NCBI GenBank assembly: GCA_903906515.1
Contig: CAIVKO010000210.1
Span: forward strand, 1 to 43,897
Length of the DNA: 43,897 nt
Direction of reading: 5' to 3'
Source: Akkermansiaceae bacterium
Lineage (GTDB): Bacteria > Verrucomicrobiota > Verrucomicrobiia > Verrucomicrobiales > Akkermansiaceae
The translations under genes were made by a program, and so were the position numbers. The notes beneath the pieces are model-generated. The model had not been told where the DNA came from. It saw nothing but the letters and a program-made list of their open reading frames with translations, and did no database searches. This document shows positions 10,528 to 19,283 of the stretch, in pieces (the first letter of the stretch is position 1; each line of letters begins with the position of its first letter).

Positions 10528-12042
10528 ATGAAAAAGGCCGCCATCATCATCTACTGGATCTGCGTGATCGCCGCCGGGGCATTTCTCCGCTTCGACGATC
10601 TCGGCAAGCGGCCGTTCCACGCGGATGAAGCCACCGGCGCGCGCATCACCGCCAAACGCATGGAACCCGGCGGCGCAACCTTCGATCCGAAACATTTCCA
10701 CGGTCCGCTTCTGGCGGATCTCGCCGAGCCGATTTGCAAACTCCGCGGCGAGAACCATTGGCCAGAGATGACCAAGACCACCCTACGGATACTCCCGGCT
10801 ATCGCCGGAACCCTTCTCGTCTGCCTGCCGTTGCTGTGGCGCAGGCGCTTCGGCGATCCCGCGATGCTGCTCTCCGCCGCCCTCCTCGCGACATCGCCTC
10901 TGTTGGTTTATTACAGCCGGATGTTCATCCACGAAATACTGCTCGCGCTGTTAGGATTGCTGGCGGTGATGGTTCTGACCCGCAATCCGCGCTGGGGAGC
11001 CGCCGGATTTCTAACAGGACTGATGTTCGCCACAAAGGAGAGCTTCGCCATCAGCATCATCGCATGGACCGCCGCCGGCTTTTGGATTGCGCTGGAAAAC
11101 CGACAGTCTTTGAATAAGGAAACACTGACCCTGGCATGGAGCAAATACCGGATGCCCGTCGCCGTCTCGTTGCTCACCGCCGCAGTTACCGCGATTCTTC
11201 TCTACACCGACTTCCTGCGCCACCCGCAGGGTGCCATCGATGCGGTGCGCACGTTCTTTGTTTACGAAACCGTCGGTGGCCATGAAAAATCCGCGTCTTA
11301 CTACGTGCAGCTTCTCGCGTTCCCGAAAAAATCCGGCGGTATCTGGTGGTTTGAAACCCCGGTGCTCTTACTCGCGCTCGCCGCATACGCATCCACCTTC
11401 ACTCGGAAGGAGGATGCCATCCGCTCACGCGTCGTGATCCGCTTTCTTGCCTATTCCGCGGCCGCGCATTTCCTGATCTACAGCATCATCTCATACAAAA
11501 CTCCCTGGCTCGCCTGCCTGCCGTGGGCACATGTCTGCCTGCTCGCCGGCTTCGCCATCACCGGATGGTGGCACACCGGCACGACGGCGCGGGTCATCCT
11601 AACCATCATTGCGATGGCCTGTGCCACAACGCAATTCAAACAATCCCGGATGGCAACCGGACGATACGCCTCGGACGTGCGCAATCCCTATGCATACGTG
11701 CCAACCCAGAGGGATGTCGAGACGCTGGAACCATGGCTGCGGAAACTCGGCGACATCACACCCGGCGGCACGGTGGAGCCGATCGCCGTCGTGGGAGCCG
11801 ACTACTGGCCGCTTCCGTGGTATCTCCGCACTTTTGAAAAAACCGGTTGCTGGCCCGAACTTCCGGACAACCTCGCCTTCATGCCCATTGTGTTTTCCTC
11901 CACCAATACCTCGGAAAAGGTCATGCTCGCGCTCGAAAAAACACACACGCTCCTACCCCGCGGACTGCGGGCGGAGGTGCCGTTGCTTATGTTTGTTAGA
12001 AATGACATATGGAACCGCTGGATGGAGGCCGGAGAAAAATGA
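10528..12042 (+). CDS. Agl23-type (TIGR03663) membrane glycosyltransferase
   Basis: The 504-residue integral membrane protein resembles TIGR03663/Agl23 'flippase activity-associated' proteins and the wider GT-C/PMT group that transfers sugars from lipid carriers outside the membrane. The first outer loop has the conserved pattern FLRFDDLGKRPFHADEA, with acidic residues as in GT-C catalytic loops. About nine hydrophobic segments follow (for example TLLVCLPLLW, LLALLGLLAVMVL, VILTIIAMACATT), and FATKESFAI matches the family's KES motif. A soluble C-terminal domain follows. It is divergent from the GT2 gene and overlaps apbE by four bases (ATGA), so the two are translationally coupled. Acceptor and donor are unknown. 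Confidence 0.75.
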   Translation: MKKAAIIIYWICVIAAGAFLRFDDLGKRPFHADEATGARITAKRMEPGGATFDPKHFHGPLLADLAEPICKLRGENHWPEMTKTTLRILPAIAGTLLVCLPLLWRRRFGDPAMLLSAALLATSPLLVYYSRMFIHEILLALLGLLAVMVLTRNPRWGAAGFLTGLMFATKESFAISIIAWTAAGFWIALENRQSLNKETLTLAWSKYRMPVAVSLLTAAVTAILLYTDFLRHPQGAIDAVRTFFVYETVGGHEKSASYYVQLLAFPKKSGGIWWFETPVLLLALAAYASTFTRKEDAIRSRVVIRFLAYSAAAHFLIYSIISYKTPWLACLPWAHVCLLAGFAITGWWHTGTTARVILTIIAMACATTQFKQSRMATGRYASDVRNPYAYVPTQRDVETLEPWLRKLGDITPGGTVEPIAVVGADYWPLPWYLRTFEKTGCWPELPDNLAFMPIVFSSTNTSEKVMLALEKTHTLLPRGLRAEVPLLMFVRNDIWNRWMEAGEK

Positions 12043-12890
12043 ATAACCCCTCGCAATTTCCGGAAGCGCTGCATTTCAGCCATGAGGCGATGAATACCAC
12101 CTTCGAGCTGTGGTTCCGCGGCGTGGACCCGGGCGACGCACCCGGCATCGCACGGGAATGTTACGAGAAGATCGACTTGATAGAAGGCCGCCTCAGCCGG
12201 TTCATCGATACCAGCGACATATCCCGAATCAACCAACTCTCCGCCGGGGAAACCTTGTATATCAGCCAGGAATGCCACGAATGTTTGTTGCTGGGACTCG
12301 AAGCTCACACACTTTCCTGCGGCCTATTCGACATCACCCTCGGCACCCGCATCCAGCACCTGAAATCCGGCGATGAAAACACGATCCCGCCACTCACCGG
12401 CCGATGGATCATCCACCCGGACGTGCCCGCCGTCACCTGCGTGGATCCCGGCCGCGAACTCGATCTCGGCGGCATCGGCAAGGGCTTCACGCTGGATCAA
12501 CTCCGGAATCTCCTGATCGATTGGGAAGTGGATGACGCGCTGCTCGCCGCCGGAGCCAGCTCACTGCTCGCCCACGGCCCCACCAACTGGCCGGTGGAAC
12601 TCGCCGGCTCCAACCAGTCACAGCGCATCAATCTAACCAACCAAGCGCTCAGCGCCTCCGGAACCATCATCCAAGGCTCCCACATCGTCCACCCCGCCGG
12701 GCAGGATGCCATGCCGGATCATGCCCCCTCCCACGTCTGGGTCACCGCAGCCACCGCCGCCCTGGCGGAAATCTGGTCCACCACCCTGATGCTCATGTCC
12801 CAAGAGGAAATCCCCGATTTCATCGCCGAAAACCCTGAAATCATCAGCGTCCATGCCGAATACGAGGGCCACATGGAAAAAATCCGCTGA
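12039..12890 (+). CDS. apbE: FAD:protein FMN transferase
   Basis: The 283-residue protein belongs to the ApbE family, which attaches FMN to a threonine of Nqr/Rnf and related redox subunits using FAD and Mg2+. Typical features are the start EAMNTTFELWF, EGRLSRF, the flavin-binding LDLGGIGKGFTLDQL, and LLAAGASSLLAHG. At the metal site the usual Ala-Asp-Ala is replaced by LAEIWSTTL, so aspartate becomes glutamate while the threonine is kept. There is no signal peptide or lipobox, so it is probably cytoplasmic. The ATG at 12039 has a good ribosome site (GGAG, 5 bases upstream) and overlaps the previous stop. Confidence 0.85.
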   Translation: MNNPSQFPEALHFSHEAMNTTFELWFRGVDPGDAPGIARECYEKIDLIEGRLSRFIDTSDISRINQLSAGETLYISQECHECLLLGLEAHTLSCGLFDITLGTRIQHLKSGDENTIPPLTGRWIIHPDVPAVTCVDPGRELDLGGIGKGFTLDQLRNLLIDWEVDDALLAAGASSLLAHGPTNWPVELAGSNQSQRINLTNQALSASGTIIQGSHIVHPAGQDAMPDHAPSHVWVTAATAALAEIWSTTLMLMSQEEIPDFIAENPEIISVHAEYEGHMEKIR

Positions 12891-12999
12891 TCTCAAGCAC
12901 CGTAATCAAGGAGGTGTGGCGGAACAGCTTGAGTGCCCCATGACTGACAGCAATTGACTTGCCGTGCGCGGTTTCTCCCCGCAAAGTGCGCGCGCAACC

Positions 13000-13878
13000 A
13001 TGGAATCCTGGCAAGCCATCATCCTCGGCGTGATCGAAGGGATCACCGAATACCTTCCCATCAGCTCGACCGGCCACCTGCTCGTCGCAGAACACCTCAT
13101 GGGCATCGATCAGGGCGGCGCAACGGGAAAAGCCGCTTCGGACACCTTCGCCATCTGCATCCAGGGCGGGGCCATCCTCGCCGTGCTGGGATTGTATTAC
13201 AAACGCGTCCTGCAAATGATCCGCGGTGTCCTCGGCCAGGATTCCGAAGGATTGAAACTCGCGATTTCCATCGTGATAGGCTTCCTGCCCGCGGCGGTCA
13301 TCGGGGTCTTGTGCAACGATTGGATCGAAGCCAAACTCTTCGGCATGTGGCCGGTCGTTTTCGCCTGGGTCACCGGCGGCATCCTGATCATCGCCGCCAC
13401 AACCTGGCGGAAACGTAAGCACACCGAGCACGGCGGCATGGAACTGATGGAACTGACGTGGAAAATGGCCCTCATCATCGGCCTCATGCAATGCGTGGCC
13501 ATGTGGCCGGGCACCAGCCGCAGCCTGATGACCATCGTCGGAGGATTGCTCGTCGGCCTGTCAGTGAAAGCGGCGGTGGAATATTCATTTTTGTTAGGAG
13601 TCCTCACACTCACCGCCGCCACCGCGAAGAAGGCGGTATGGAAGGTGCATGATCTGGATACCGCGTATGACGTCTGGTTCGGCGGTGCCAAGCTGATGTG
13701 GAACCACTACGGCGCGGTACCGCTGTTGCTTGGCATCATCGCCGCCACCGTGTCCGCCGCCATCGCGGTCAAATGGCTGGTTTCCTATCTGCAAAGCCAC
13801 GGCCTAGCGGTCTTCGGATGGTACCGCATCATCCTCGGCCTCGCCATCGGCGGCTGGCTGCTCTGGCCCGCACCGTGA
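13000..13878 (+). CDS. uppP: undecaprenyl-diphosphatase
   Basis: This 292-residue BacA/UppP-family membrane enzyme removes a phosphate from undecaprenyl diphosphate so the lipid carrier can be reused in peptidoglycan and glycan synthesis. Both family signatures are present: EGITEYLPISSTGHLL near residue 15 and the phosphate-binding WPGTSRSLMTIVGG near residue 169. About eight membrane helices can be seen. The ATG at 13000 gives the family N-terminus (MESWQAIILGVIEG); an upstream GTG at 12964 is less likely. It ends two bases from the stop of a convergent fragment gene. Resistance to bacitracin is a known side effect of such enzymes. Confidence 0.93.
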   Translation: MESWQAIILGVIEGITEYLPISSTGHLLVAEHLMGIDQGGATGKAASDTFAICIQGGAILAVLGLYYKRVLQMIRGVLGQDSEGLKLAISIVIGFLPAAVIGVLCNDWIEAKLFGMWPVVFAWVTGGILIIAATTWRKRKHTEHGGMELMELTWKMALIIGLMQCVAMWPGTSRSLMTIVGGLLVGLSVKAAVEYSFLLGVLTLTAATAKKAVWKVHDLDTAYDVWFGGAKLMWNHYGAVPLLLGIIAATVSAAIAVKWLVSYLQSHGLAVFGWYRIILGLAIGGWLLWPAP

Positions 13879-13880
13879 TG

Positions 13881-14366
13881 TCAGCTTGTTGATATCTTTA
13901 CTTCCGCGCGTCGCTTTGAACACCTACGACCCAGACCGTTGTGCATCATCTTCTCCTCCGCCTCAACACCTTGTCCGTTGTCCTTGATTTCTATCCGAAT
14001 TATTCCATCTAAACGCTGGATACTCACCTCAGCCTGACTGGCATTGACATGGTGTCCCATGTTATCGAGCGTCTTTTGGATGATGCTGAAAAACGCATTA
14101 CAGATTTCACCGATTGGCTCCTCTGTTATAGCGGATGTCCTGCGGCTCACCCCAACTTCTGTATCTGACATAAAGACTTTCATGAACGATCGAATCGCCG
14201 GAATCAGACCGAGATCATCGAGCAACGTCAGAGTATCAATGCCATTTTTCACCGTATTCAACCCTAAATCCTGAGCCGCCAGCAAGGTCTCCGGAGAGCC
14301 GTTCACGACGTGAAAACGCGATGCTGCCAAATAGTCGGCAGACAACAAATCTGATGGGGAGTTCAT
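13881..14366 (-). pseudogene. truncated histidine kinase fragment (HisKA_3/HATPase type)
   Basis: The 161-residue frame reads like the C-terminal part of a NarX/DegS-type sensor kinase: LLDDLGLIPAIRSFM, then an N-box-like IIQKTLDNMGHHVNASQAEV, and the D-box IEIKDNGQGV. The phosphoacceptor region (ARELHD) is missing: the first 45 residues before LDDLGL do not contain it. The C-terminus breaks off just after the G-box (HNGLGRRCSKR), where the normal protein continues. N-box residues are also altered (GHHV instead of xKHA). The gene lies in an AT-richer patch, converges on uppP with a 2-bp gap and has no response regulator beside it. A free-standing ATPase-like protein cannot be excluded, but a decaying remnant fits better. 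Confidence 0.55.
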
Positions 14367-14808
14367 ATTGGCTTAAAACAGCAATTCCCGCCAATGGAAT
14401 CATTGCGACTGGCGTTAAATGCCGTTTGGCGGACCTTTTCACTTGAAACCTTCCATGTCTATGGGGTGAAACCCTACCATGAGAAATGCGCACATTGCGC
14501 AATCATCCCTATTCTTCAAAATCAACAATCGCCAATCAATCCAAAGAAGTCACAGCGCCCCTCACCCAACTCATTTGAATGTTAAAGGTTGCGGGCGGGC
14601 CACCTGCAATTTGAAGTTACTCCAACTTCCACACCCGGCGACCATGCGTTCTGGCACGAAAAAGAAGCGGTCCGACTGATCATCCCATTGGAAAACCCAT
14701 TAACCAGAGGGCATCTCAGTCGGACCGCCTGAGGTGTCGCGACGTCAATTATCAAGCAACCGGCATGCCAAGTCTCTCAGAAAAATTCCATTAAATCAAA
14801 TTTCAGAA
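14367..14808. other. 442-bp gap, mostly unexplained, with one long inverted repeat
   Basis: No convincing coding frame was seen on either strand. Composition is AT-richer than the neighbours. A small imperfect hairpin (ATGGGGT, three-base loop, ACCCTACCAT) lies around 14460-14480, and a 13-bp perfect inverted repeat spans 14667-14728, listed separately. Confidence 0.5.
14667..14728. repeat. 13-bp perfect inverted repeat, 36-base loop
   Basis: GCGGTCCGACTGA at 14667-14679 is perfectly inverted as TCAGTCGGACCGC at 14716-14728. The element lies beyond the 3' end of the TetR gene and could be a terminator-like structure or a REP-type pair. It shares the GGTCCG core with the family 1 repeats elsewhere in the window, but no longer similarity. 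Confidence 0.6.
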
Positions 14809-15408
14809 TCACTGGGCACGCAAGGTTTCGAGATACGCATCAAGGGCGGATGCACAGGTGCGGTGCATGGAGTCGTCCGAGCGGCATTGGGTGGTGACGG
14901 TGAAACCGGAAAAAACCGATATGATGAAGGAGGCCTCCACGGCGGGTTGAATGGAACGGTGGATCCAACCGGCGGCTTTCCCCCGCTCCAACCATGTGGC
15001 GATGGATGCCCGCCAATCTGAAAAAACCACTTCCAGAGCAACTCCCAATTCCGGATAGGCGGCAGCGGTCTCCGCCGTCAGCGAAACCAGCGCCGATGCC
15101 GGATCCCCGGGCCGAAGCTCCATGCAACGAGCCCGACAGAACGAACGAAACGCATCGAGCGAACTCAACACATCCATCGGCGCGATCCACAGTTTTTCCA
15201 TCGCCGGTGCCAGGGCATCGGCAATCCAGGCCTTGGCCAGAGCCTGCTTGTCTGGAAAATGATGAAACAAAGCACCTTTGGTCAGTTCCGCCCTGGAAAC
15301 AATCGATCCCAGACCGCTCCCGGAATACCCACCAATCGAAAATTCCACGCCTGCGGCATCCAATATCGCCTGCCGGGTCCGCACAGGCTCCTTCTTGCGT
15401 TGCTTCAT
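14809..15408 (-). CDS. TetR/AcrR family transcriptional regulator
   Basis: The 199-residue protein has the N-terminal helix-turn-helix of TetR regulators: TRQAILDAAGVEFSIGGY, then LTKGALFHHFPDKQAL, whose last part is the recognition helix. The C-terminal helical ligand-binding domain is not diagnostic. The ATG at 15408 (MKQRKKEPVRT) was chosen; a TTG at 15429 would fall inside the palindromic operator. That operator (15415-15438) lies 6 bases upstream, pointing to autorepression. The nearest divergent gene is dtd, starting 122 bases from the regulator's start; whether it is a target is unknown, since dtd is normally a housekeeping gene. Confidence 0.9.
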   Translation of the reverse strand: MKQRKKEPVRTRQAILDAAGVEFSIGGYSGSGLGSIVSRAELTKGALFHHFPDKQALAKAWIADALAPAMEKLWIAPMDVLSSLDAFRSFCRARCMELRPGDPASALVSLTAETAAAYPELGVALEVVFSDWRASIATWLERGKAAGWIHRSIQPAVEASFIISVFSGFTVTTQCRSDDSMHRTCASALDAYLETLRAQ

Positions 15409-15414
15409 GAGAAA

Positions 15415-15438
15415 AACATACCAACCCAAAGGTATGTT
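15415..15438. promoter_or_regulatory. palindromic TetR-type operator
   Basis: AACATACC (15415-15422) and GGTATGTT (15431-15438) form an 8-bp perfect inverted repeat around an 8-base centre. Size and place directly before the TetR start codon fit a dimer-binding operator for autoregulation. Confidence 0.7.
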
Positions 15439-15530
15439 GGCAAGAAGTGGTTTGAAGAATTGTAGCGCGTGATTCCAGTGTTGACGGTCTGCGCCCTGCT
15501 CGGGATGGTTTGGAAAATTCTATAAAATCC

Positions 15531-15983
15531 ATGCGAGCAGTGATCCAACGAGTTCTTGAGGCGGCGGTGGCCATCGACGGTCGAACGATTTCACAGATCG
15601 GACCGGGGCTTCTGGTTCTGCTCGGCATCGAGGAGGCGGATGATGCATCAGATATCGAGTGGCTATCCGCCAAAACCGCGAAGATGCGGATTTTCGGCGA
15701 TGATGACGGAAAAATGAACCTTTCCGTGACCGAAACCGGGGGCGAGGTGTTGGTGGTGAGCCAATTCACGCTCCACGCGTCCACCAAGAAAGGCAACAGG
15801 CCATCATTCATCCGCGCGGCGGCTCCGGAGCATTCCGAACCGCTTTACGAGGCATTTTGCTCCGCAATGGAAAGGGAAATCGGCAAACCCACGGGCCGCG
15901 GGGTGTTCGGCGGAGACATGAAAATTTCGCTCGTCAACAATGGTCCGGTCACGATTGTGATCGATAGTCGTGCAAGAGAATGA
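15531..15983 (+). CDS. dtd: D-aminoacyl-tRNA deacylase
   Basis: The 150-residue protein is a standard-length Dtd, which frees D-amino acids and glycine from mischarged tRNA. Both signature motifs are present: VSQFTLHASTKKGNRPSF and the C-terminal NNGPVTIVID. The N-terminus MRAVIQRVLEAAVAI is the family's usual start, so ATG 15531 was chosen over one at 15510. It is divergent from the TetR regulator and followed 48 bases later by carA on the same strand. Confidence 0.95.
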   Translation: MRAVIQRVLEAAVAIDGRTISQIGPGLLVLLGIEEADDASDIEWLSAKTAKMRIFGDDDGKMNLSVTETGGEVLVVSQFTLHASTKKGNRPSFIRAAAPEHSEPLYEAFCSAMEREIGKPTGRGVFGGDMKISLVNNGPVTIVIDSRARE

Positions 15984-16031
15984 AGCCTGCACTTGCATCG
16001 TTGCGGCGGACTGCCTAGGTTTCGCCCCGCC

Positions 16032-17180
16032 GTGCCGATTAATGCCATTTTAGCCCTAGAAGACGGACGCTGTTTCGAAGGAACCGCGTTTGGTGCCACC
16101 GGAACCACGACCGGTGAAATTTGTTTCAACACCTCCATGACCGGATATCAGGAGGTCATCACCGATCCATCCTACCGCGGACAGATCGTAAGCATGACCT
16201 ACCCGCAGATCGGAAATTACGGGGTCAATCCCGAGGACGCGGAATCCCGCGAACCTCACATCCGCGCGTTCGTGATCGGTGAACTCTGCGAAGTCCCTTC
16301 CAACTGGCGGTCTTCCCAACCGCTCTCCGAATACCTCGCCGGCCACGGCGTCCTCGGCATCGAGGGCATCGATACCCGTGCGCTCACCAAACACCTGCGC
16401 TCGCTCGGTGCCATGCGCGCCTGCGTGACCACCGAACTCAGCCGTGAGGAGGCCATTGCCGCCGCCCAAGCCTCGCCCTCTATGGCAGGGATGGACTATG
16501 TGAAGGAGGTTTCCACCGAAACTTCATTCAAATGGGAGGACGAATCGCGCGAATGGGTGCTGCCTAACACATCGACAGGCCACATGGGGCCCTACGAAGA
16601 TCTTCCGCCGGTGCGCCACCGCATCGTCGCTTATGATTTCGGCATCAAGTTCAACATCCTGCGCCGCCTGCGCCAGGCCGGATTCGATGTCGAGGTGGTC
16701 CCTTCCACCACCACCGCCGCCGAGGTGCTCGCGAAAAATCCGGATGGAATCTTCCTGTCGAATGGTCCCGGAGATCCGGCGGCCCTCGGCTATATCCACG
16801 AGGAACTTCGCCTACTCATCGGTAAAAAACCGATCTTCGGCATCTGTCTCGGCAACCAATTGTTAGCTCACGCGTTCGGCGGGACCACATTCAAACTGAA
16901 ATTCGGCCATCGCGGCGGCAACCAGCCGGTCAAGGACCTCCGCACCGGAAAAATCGCCATCACCTCGCAGAACCACGGATTTGCTGTGGCGCCGGAATCA
17001 CTCCCACCGGAAGTCGAAGTCACCCACATCAACCTCAACGACGGCACCGTCGAGGGCATGCGCCACACGACACTCCCGGTCTTCAGCGTGCAATACCACC
17101 CCGAAGCCGCCCCCGGCCCTAACGACGCCTCGTATTTCTTCGAGGAATTCGCGCGTCTGATCGACGAAGTTAAAAGTTAA
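16032..17180 (+). CDS. carA: carbamoyl-phosphate synthase small subunit
   Basis: The 382-residue glutaminase subunit delivers ammonia to CarB for carbamoyl phosphate, feeding arginine and pyrimidine synthesis. The N-terminal domain has ALEDGRCFEGTAFGA and TGYQEVITDPSYRGQ. The class I glutamine amidotransferase domain has the nucleophile C272 in FGICLGNQLLAHAFGG and the His-Glu pair in VQYHPEAAPGP. The start is taken as the GTG at 16032, giving the usual N-terminus PINAILALEDG. A longer frame from a TTG at 15993 has no family support. carB is not in this window. Confidence 0.95.
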   Translation: MPINAILALEDGRCFEGTAFGATGTTTGEICFNTSMTGYQEVITDPSYRGQIVSMTYPQIGNYGVNPEDAESREPHIRAFVIGELCEVPSNWRSSQPLSEYLAGHGVLGIEGIDTRALTKHLRSLGAMRACVTTELSREEAIAAAQASPSMAGMDYVKEVSTETSFKWEDESREWVLPNTSTGHMGPYEDLPPVRHRIVAYDFGIKFNILRRLRQAGFDVEVVPSTTTAAEVLAKNPDGIFLSNGPGDPAALGYIHEELRLLIGKKPIFGICLGNQLLAHAFGGTTFKLKFGHRGGNQPVKDLRTGKIAITSQNHGFAVAPESLPPEVEVTHINLNDGTVEGMRHTTLPVFSVQYHPEAAPGPNDASYFFEEFARLIDEVKS

Positions 17181-17207
17181 TGGTTATCGGTTAAACGTAT
17201 CATCACT

Positions 17208-17234
17208 TATAACTCATAACTTATAACCTATAAC
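17208..17234. repeat. four tandem TATAAC-type heptamers before purA
   Basis: The short AT-rich gap before purA contains TATAACT, CATAACT, TATAACC and TATAAC in direct succession with a 7-base period. It may be a slipped repeat or a promoter region with several -10-like boxes; no matching -35 element was convincing. Confidence 0.5.
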
Positions 17235-17253
17235 AAAAATTTCACCAATTTTC

Positions 17254-18531
17254 ATGAACACCATCATCACAGGTCTCCAGTGGGGGGACGAAGGCAAAGG
17301 CAAGATCGTTGATTACCTCACTGAAACCGCGGACGTGGTCATCCGCGGCCAAGGCGGCAACAACGCGGGTCACACGGTCATCACCGGAGGCACGAAATAC
17401 GTGCTTCACCTGCTCCCGTCCGGAATCATCTGGGACTCGAAAATCAACGTCATCGGCAACGGCGTGGTCGTCGACCCCGTCGGACTCGTCACGGAAATCG
17501 AGCGCATCGAGGGCCAAGGCATCTCCATCACGCCGGACAAACTCCTCATCTCGGACCGCGCCCACGTCGTTCTCCCGTGCCACAAGGAACTCGACGCCGC
17601 ACGCGAGGCCGCACTCGGCGAGCAGAAGATCGGCACCACCAAGCGCGGCATCGGCCCAACCTATGCGGACAAGATCAACCGCTGCGGCCTGCGCATGGCG
17701 GATTTACTCAACCGCGAGTTCGCCTGCGCACAGATCACACGCCGCGTGGCGGAAGCCAATGAAGTGCTGGCCAAATTCGATCTAACCCTATTCGATGCCG
17801 ATCAGGTGATTGACGAGGTTTACACCGCTTTCGAACGTCTCCGCCCGCACATCACCAACACCATTCCCGTCTTGCACGAGGCATGGAAATCCGGAAAAAC
17901 CCTGTTGTTCGAAGGTGCGCAGGGGACCTTGCTGGATATCGACTTCGGAACCTATCCGTTTGTCACATCCTCCAACACCACCGCCGGTGGATCCTGCACG
18001 GGCACCGGCCTGCCACCCACGGCGATCGACGCGGTAGTCGGTGTCTGCAAGGCCTACACCACCCGTGTCGGCTCGGGCCCGTTCCCGACCGGCGACGAAG
18101 GTCTATCAGACTACCTGCATGGACTCGGTCGTGAGTTTGGTGCCACCACCGGCCGCCCGCGCGGCTGCGGTTGGTTGGACACCGTGCTGTTACGCTTCGC
18201 CTGCATGGTCAATGGCGTGACCGGCCTGGCCGTGACCAATGTCGATGGCCTGGACGCCTACGAAACCCTGCAAATCTGCACCGCCTACGACATCGACGGC
18301 ACCCTGCACACCCTTCCGCTAGCGGATCGCTCGGCATGGGACCGTGCCGTGCCGGTTTACGAATCACTCCCCGGCTGGAAATGCGATACCACGGCCTGCA
18401 CCAGCTACGAGCAACTGCCGGAACGTGCCAAATCCTATCTTGCACGCCTCGCGGAACTCTGCGGCGCCCCCATCGCTTTTGTCGGCGTGGGTCCTGATAG
18501 AATCCAAACTCTTGTGGCTCCACAAGCATGA
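17254..18531 (+). CDS. purA: adenylosuccinate synthetase
   Basis: The 425-residue enzyme makes adenylosuccinate from IMP, aspartate and GTP, the first committed step to AMP. Signatures are clear: the GTP-binding QWGDEGKGKIVDYL near residue 9, RGQGGNNAGHTV, the IMP-binding TTKRGIGPTYADK, and EGAQGTLLDIDFGTYPFVTS. Length is as expected (about 430). The ATG at 17254 is directly before the first conserved strand. It lies 73 bp after carA and 39 bp before uppS on the same strand, so carA-purA-uppS may be partly co-transcribed. Confidence 0.97.
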   Translation: MNTIITGLQWGDEGKGKIVDYLTETADVVIRGQGGNNAGHTVITGGTKYVLHLLPSGIIWDSKINVIGNGVVVDPVGLVTEIERIEGQGISITPDKLLISDRAHVVLPCHKELDAAREAALGEQKIGTTKRGIGPTYADKINRCGLRMADLLNREFACAQITRRVAEANEVLAKFDLTLFDADQVIDEVYTAFERLRPHITNTIPVLHEAWKSGKTLLFEGAQGTLLDIDFGTYPFVTSSNTTAGGSCTGTGLPPTAIDAVVGVCKAYTTRVGSGPFPTGDEGLSDYLHGLGREFGATTGRPRGCGWLDTVLLRFACMVNGVTGLAVTNVDGLDAYETLQICTAYDIDGTLHTLPLADRSAWDRAVPVYESLPGWKCDTTACTSYEQLPERAKSYLARLAELCGAPIAFVGVGPDRIQTLVAPQA

Positions 18532-18570
18532 TCCGATCGATCTGATCAATCCGACCGATCCATACCCACC

Positions 18571-19281
18571 ATGTCAGATTTTCCAGACACCCCGCGTCAC
18601 ATCGCCGTCATCATGGACGGCAACGGACGTTGGGCCAAGGAGCGCGGACTGCCGCGCAGGGAAGGCCACCGCGCCGGCGCCGAGTCGGTCAGGGAAATCA
18701 CCGATACCTGCATCGATCTGGGCGTCGAATACCTGACACTCTACGCGTTCTCCTCGGAAAACTGGAACCGTCCGGAATCCGAAGTCAAGGCGCTCATGGC
18801 ATTACTCGACCGGTTTCTAGCGGAAAAAGCCAAGGAGCTGGACCGTCAAAAAATCCGGCTGCTTGCCATCGGTCAACTCGACCGCCTTCCCGCAAAAACC
18901 CGAAATTTGTTAGATCGGATCATGGCACGCACGGCGGATCACAAGACGATGACGCTGGTCCTGGCGCTGTCCTACGGCGGACGCGAAGAAATCGTCTCCG
19001 CTGCGAAATCCCTGGCAGTTGACGCTGCGGCCGGAGTCCTCTCACCGGATGCAATCACCGCCGAGGTTTTCGCCTCGCGCCTGCAAACCGCCGGCATCCC
19101 GGACCCGGACCTGCTCGTCCGCACGTCGGGCGAAATGCGTGTCTCGAACTTCCTACTCTGGCAGATCAGCTACGCCGAGATCGTGATCGTGAAAAAATTC
19201 TGGCCGGACTTCCGTCGCAATGACCTGGTCGAGGCCGTGAACGAATACCAACGCCGCCACCGCCGCTTCGGCGCACTCTGA
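18571..19281 (+). CDS. uppS: isoprenyl transferase (undecaprenyl diphosphate synthase)
   Basis: The 236-residue cis-prenyltransferase extends farnesyl diphosphate to the C55 lipid carrier. It has the diagnostic HIAVIMDGNGRWA with catalytic D16, LTLYAFSSENWNRP, and the C-terminal DLLVRTSGEMRVSNFLLWQ. The gene shares a pathway with uppP 4.7 kb upstream. It is convergent with the SMP-30 gene; the 138-bp junction is filled by a second-type inverted repeat pair. Confidence 0.96.
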   Translation: MSDFPDTPRHIAVIMDGNGRWAKERGLPRREGHRAGAESVREITDTCIDLGVEYLTLYAFSSENWNRPESEVKALMALLDRFLAEKAKELDRQKIRLLAIGQLDRLPAKTRNLLDRIMARTADHKTMTLVLALSYGGREEIVSAAKSLAVDAAAGVLSPDAITAEVFASRLQTAGIPDPDLLVRTSGEMRVSNFLLWQISYAEIVIVKKFWPDFRRNDLVEAVNEYQRRHRRFGAL

Positions 19282-19283
19282 AA

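Noticed and set aside
15993-16031. Upstream extension of carA from a TTG
   Set aside because: The family N-terminus begins at the GTG at 16032; the added residues match nothing.
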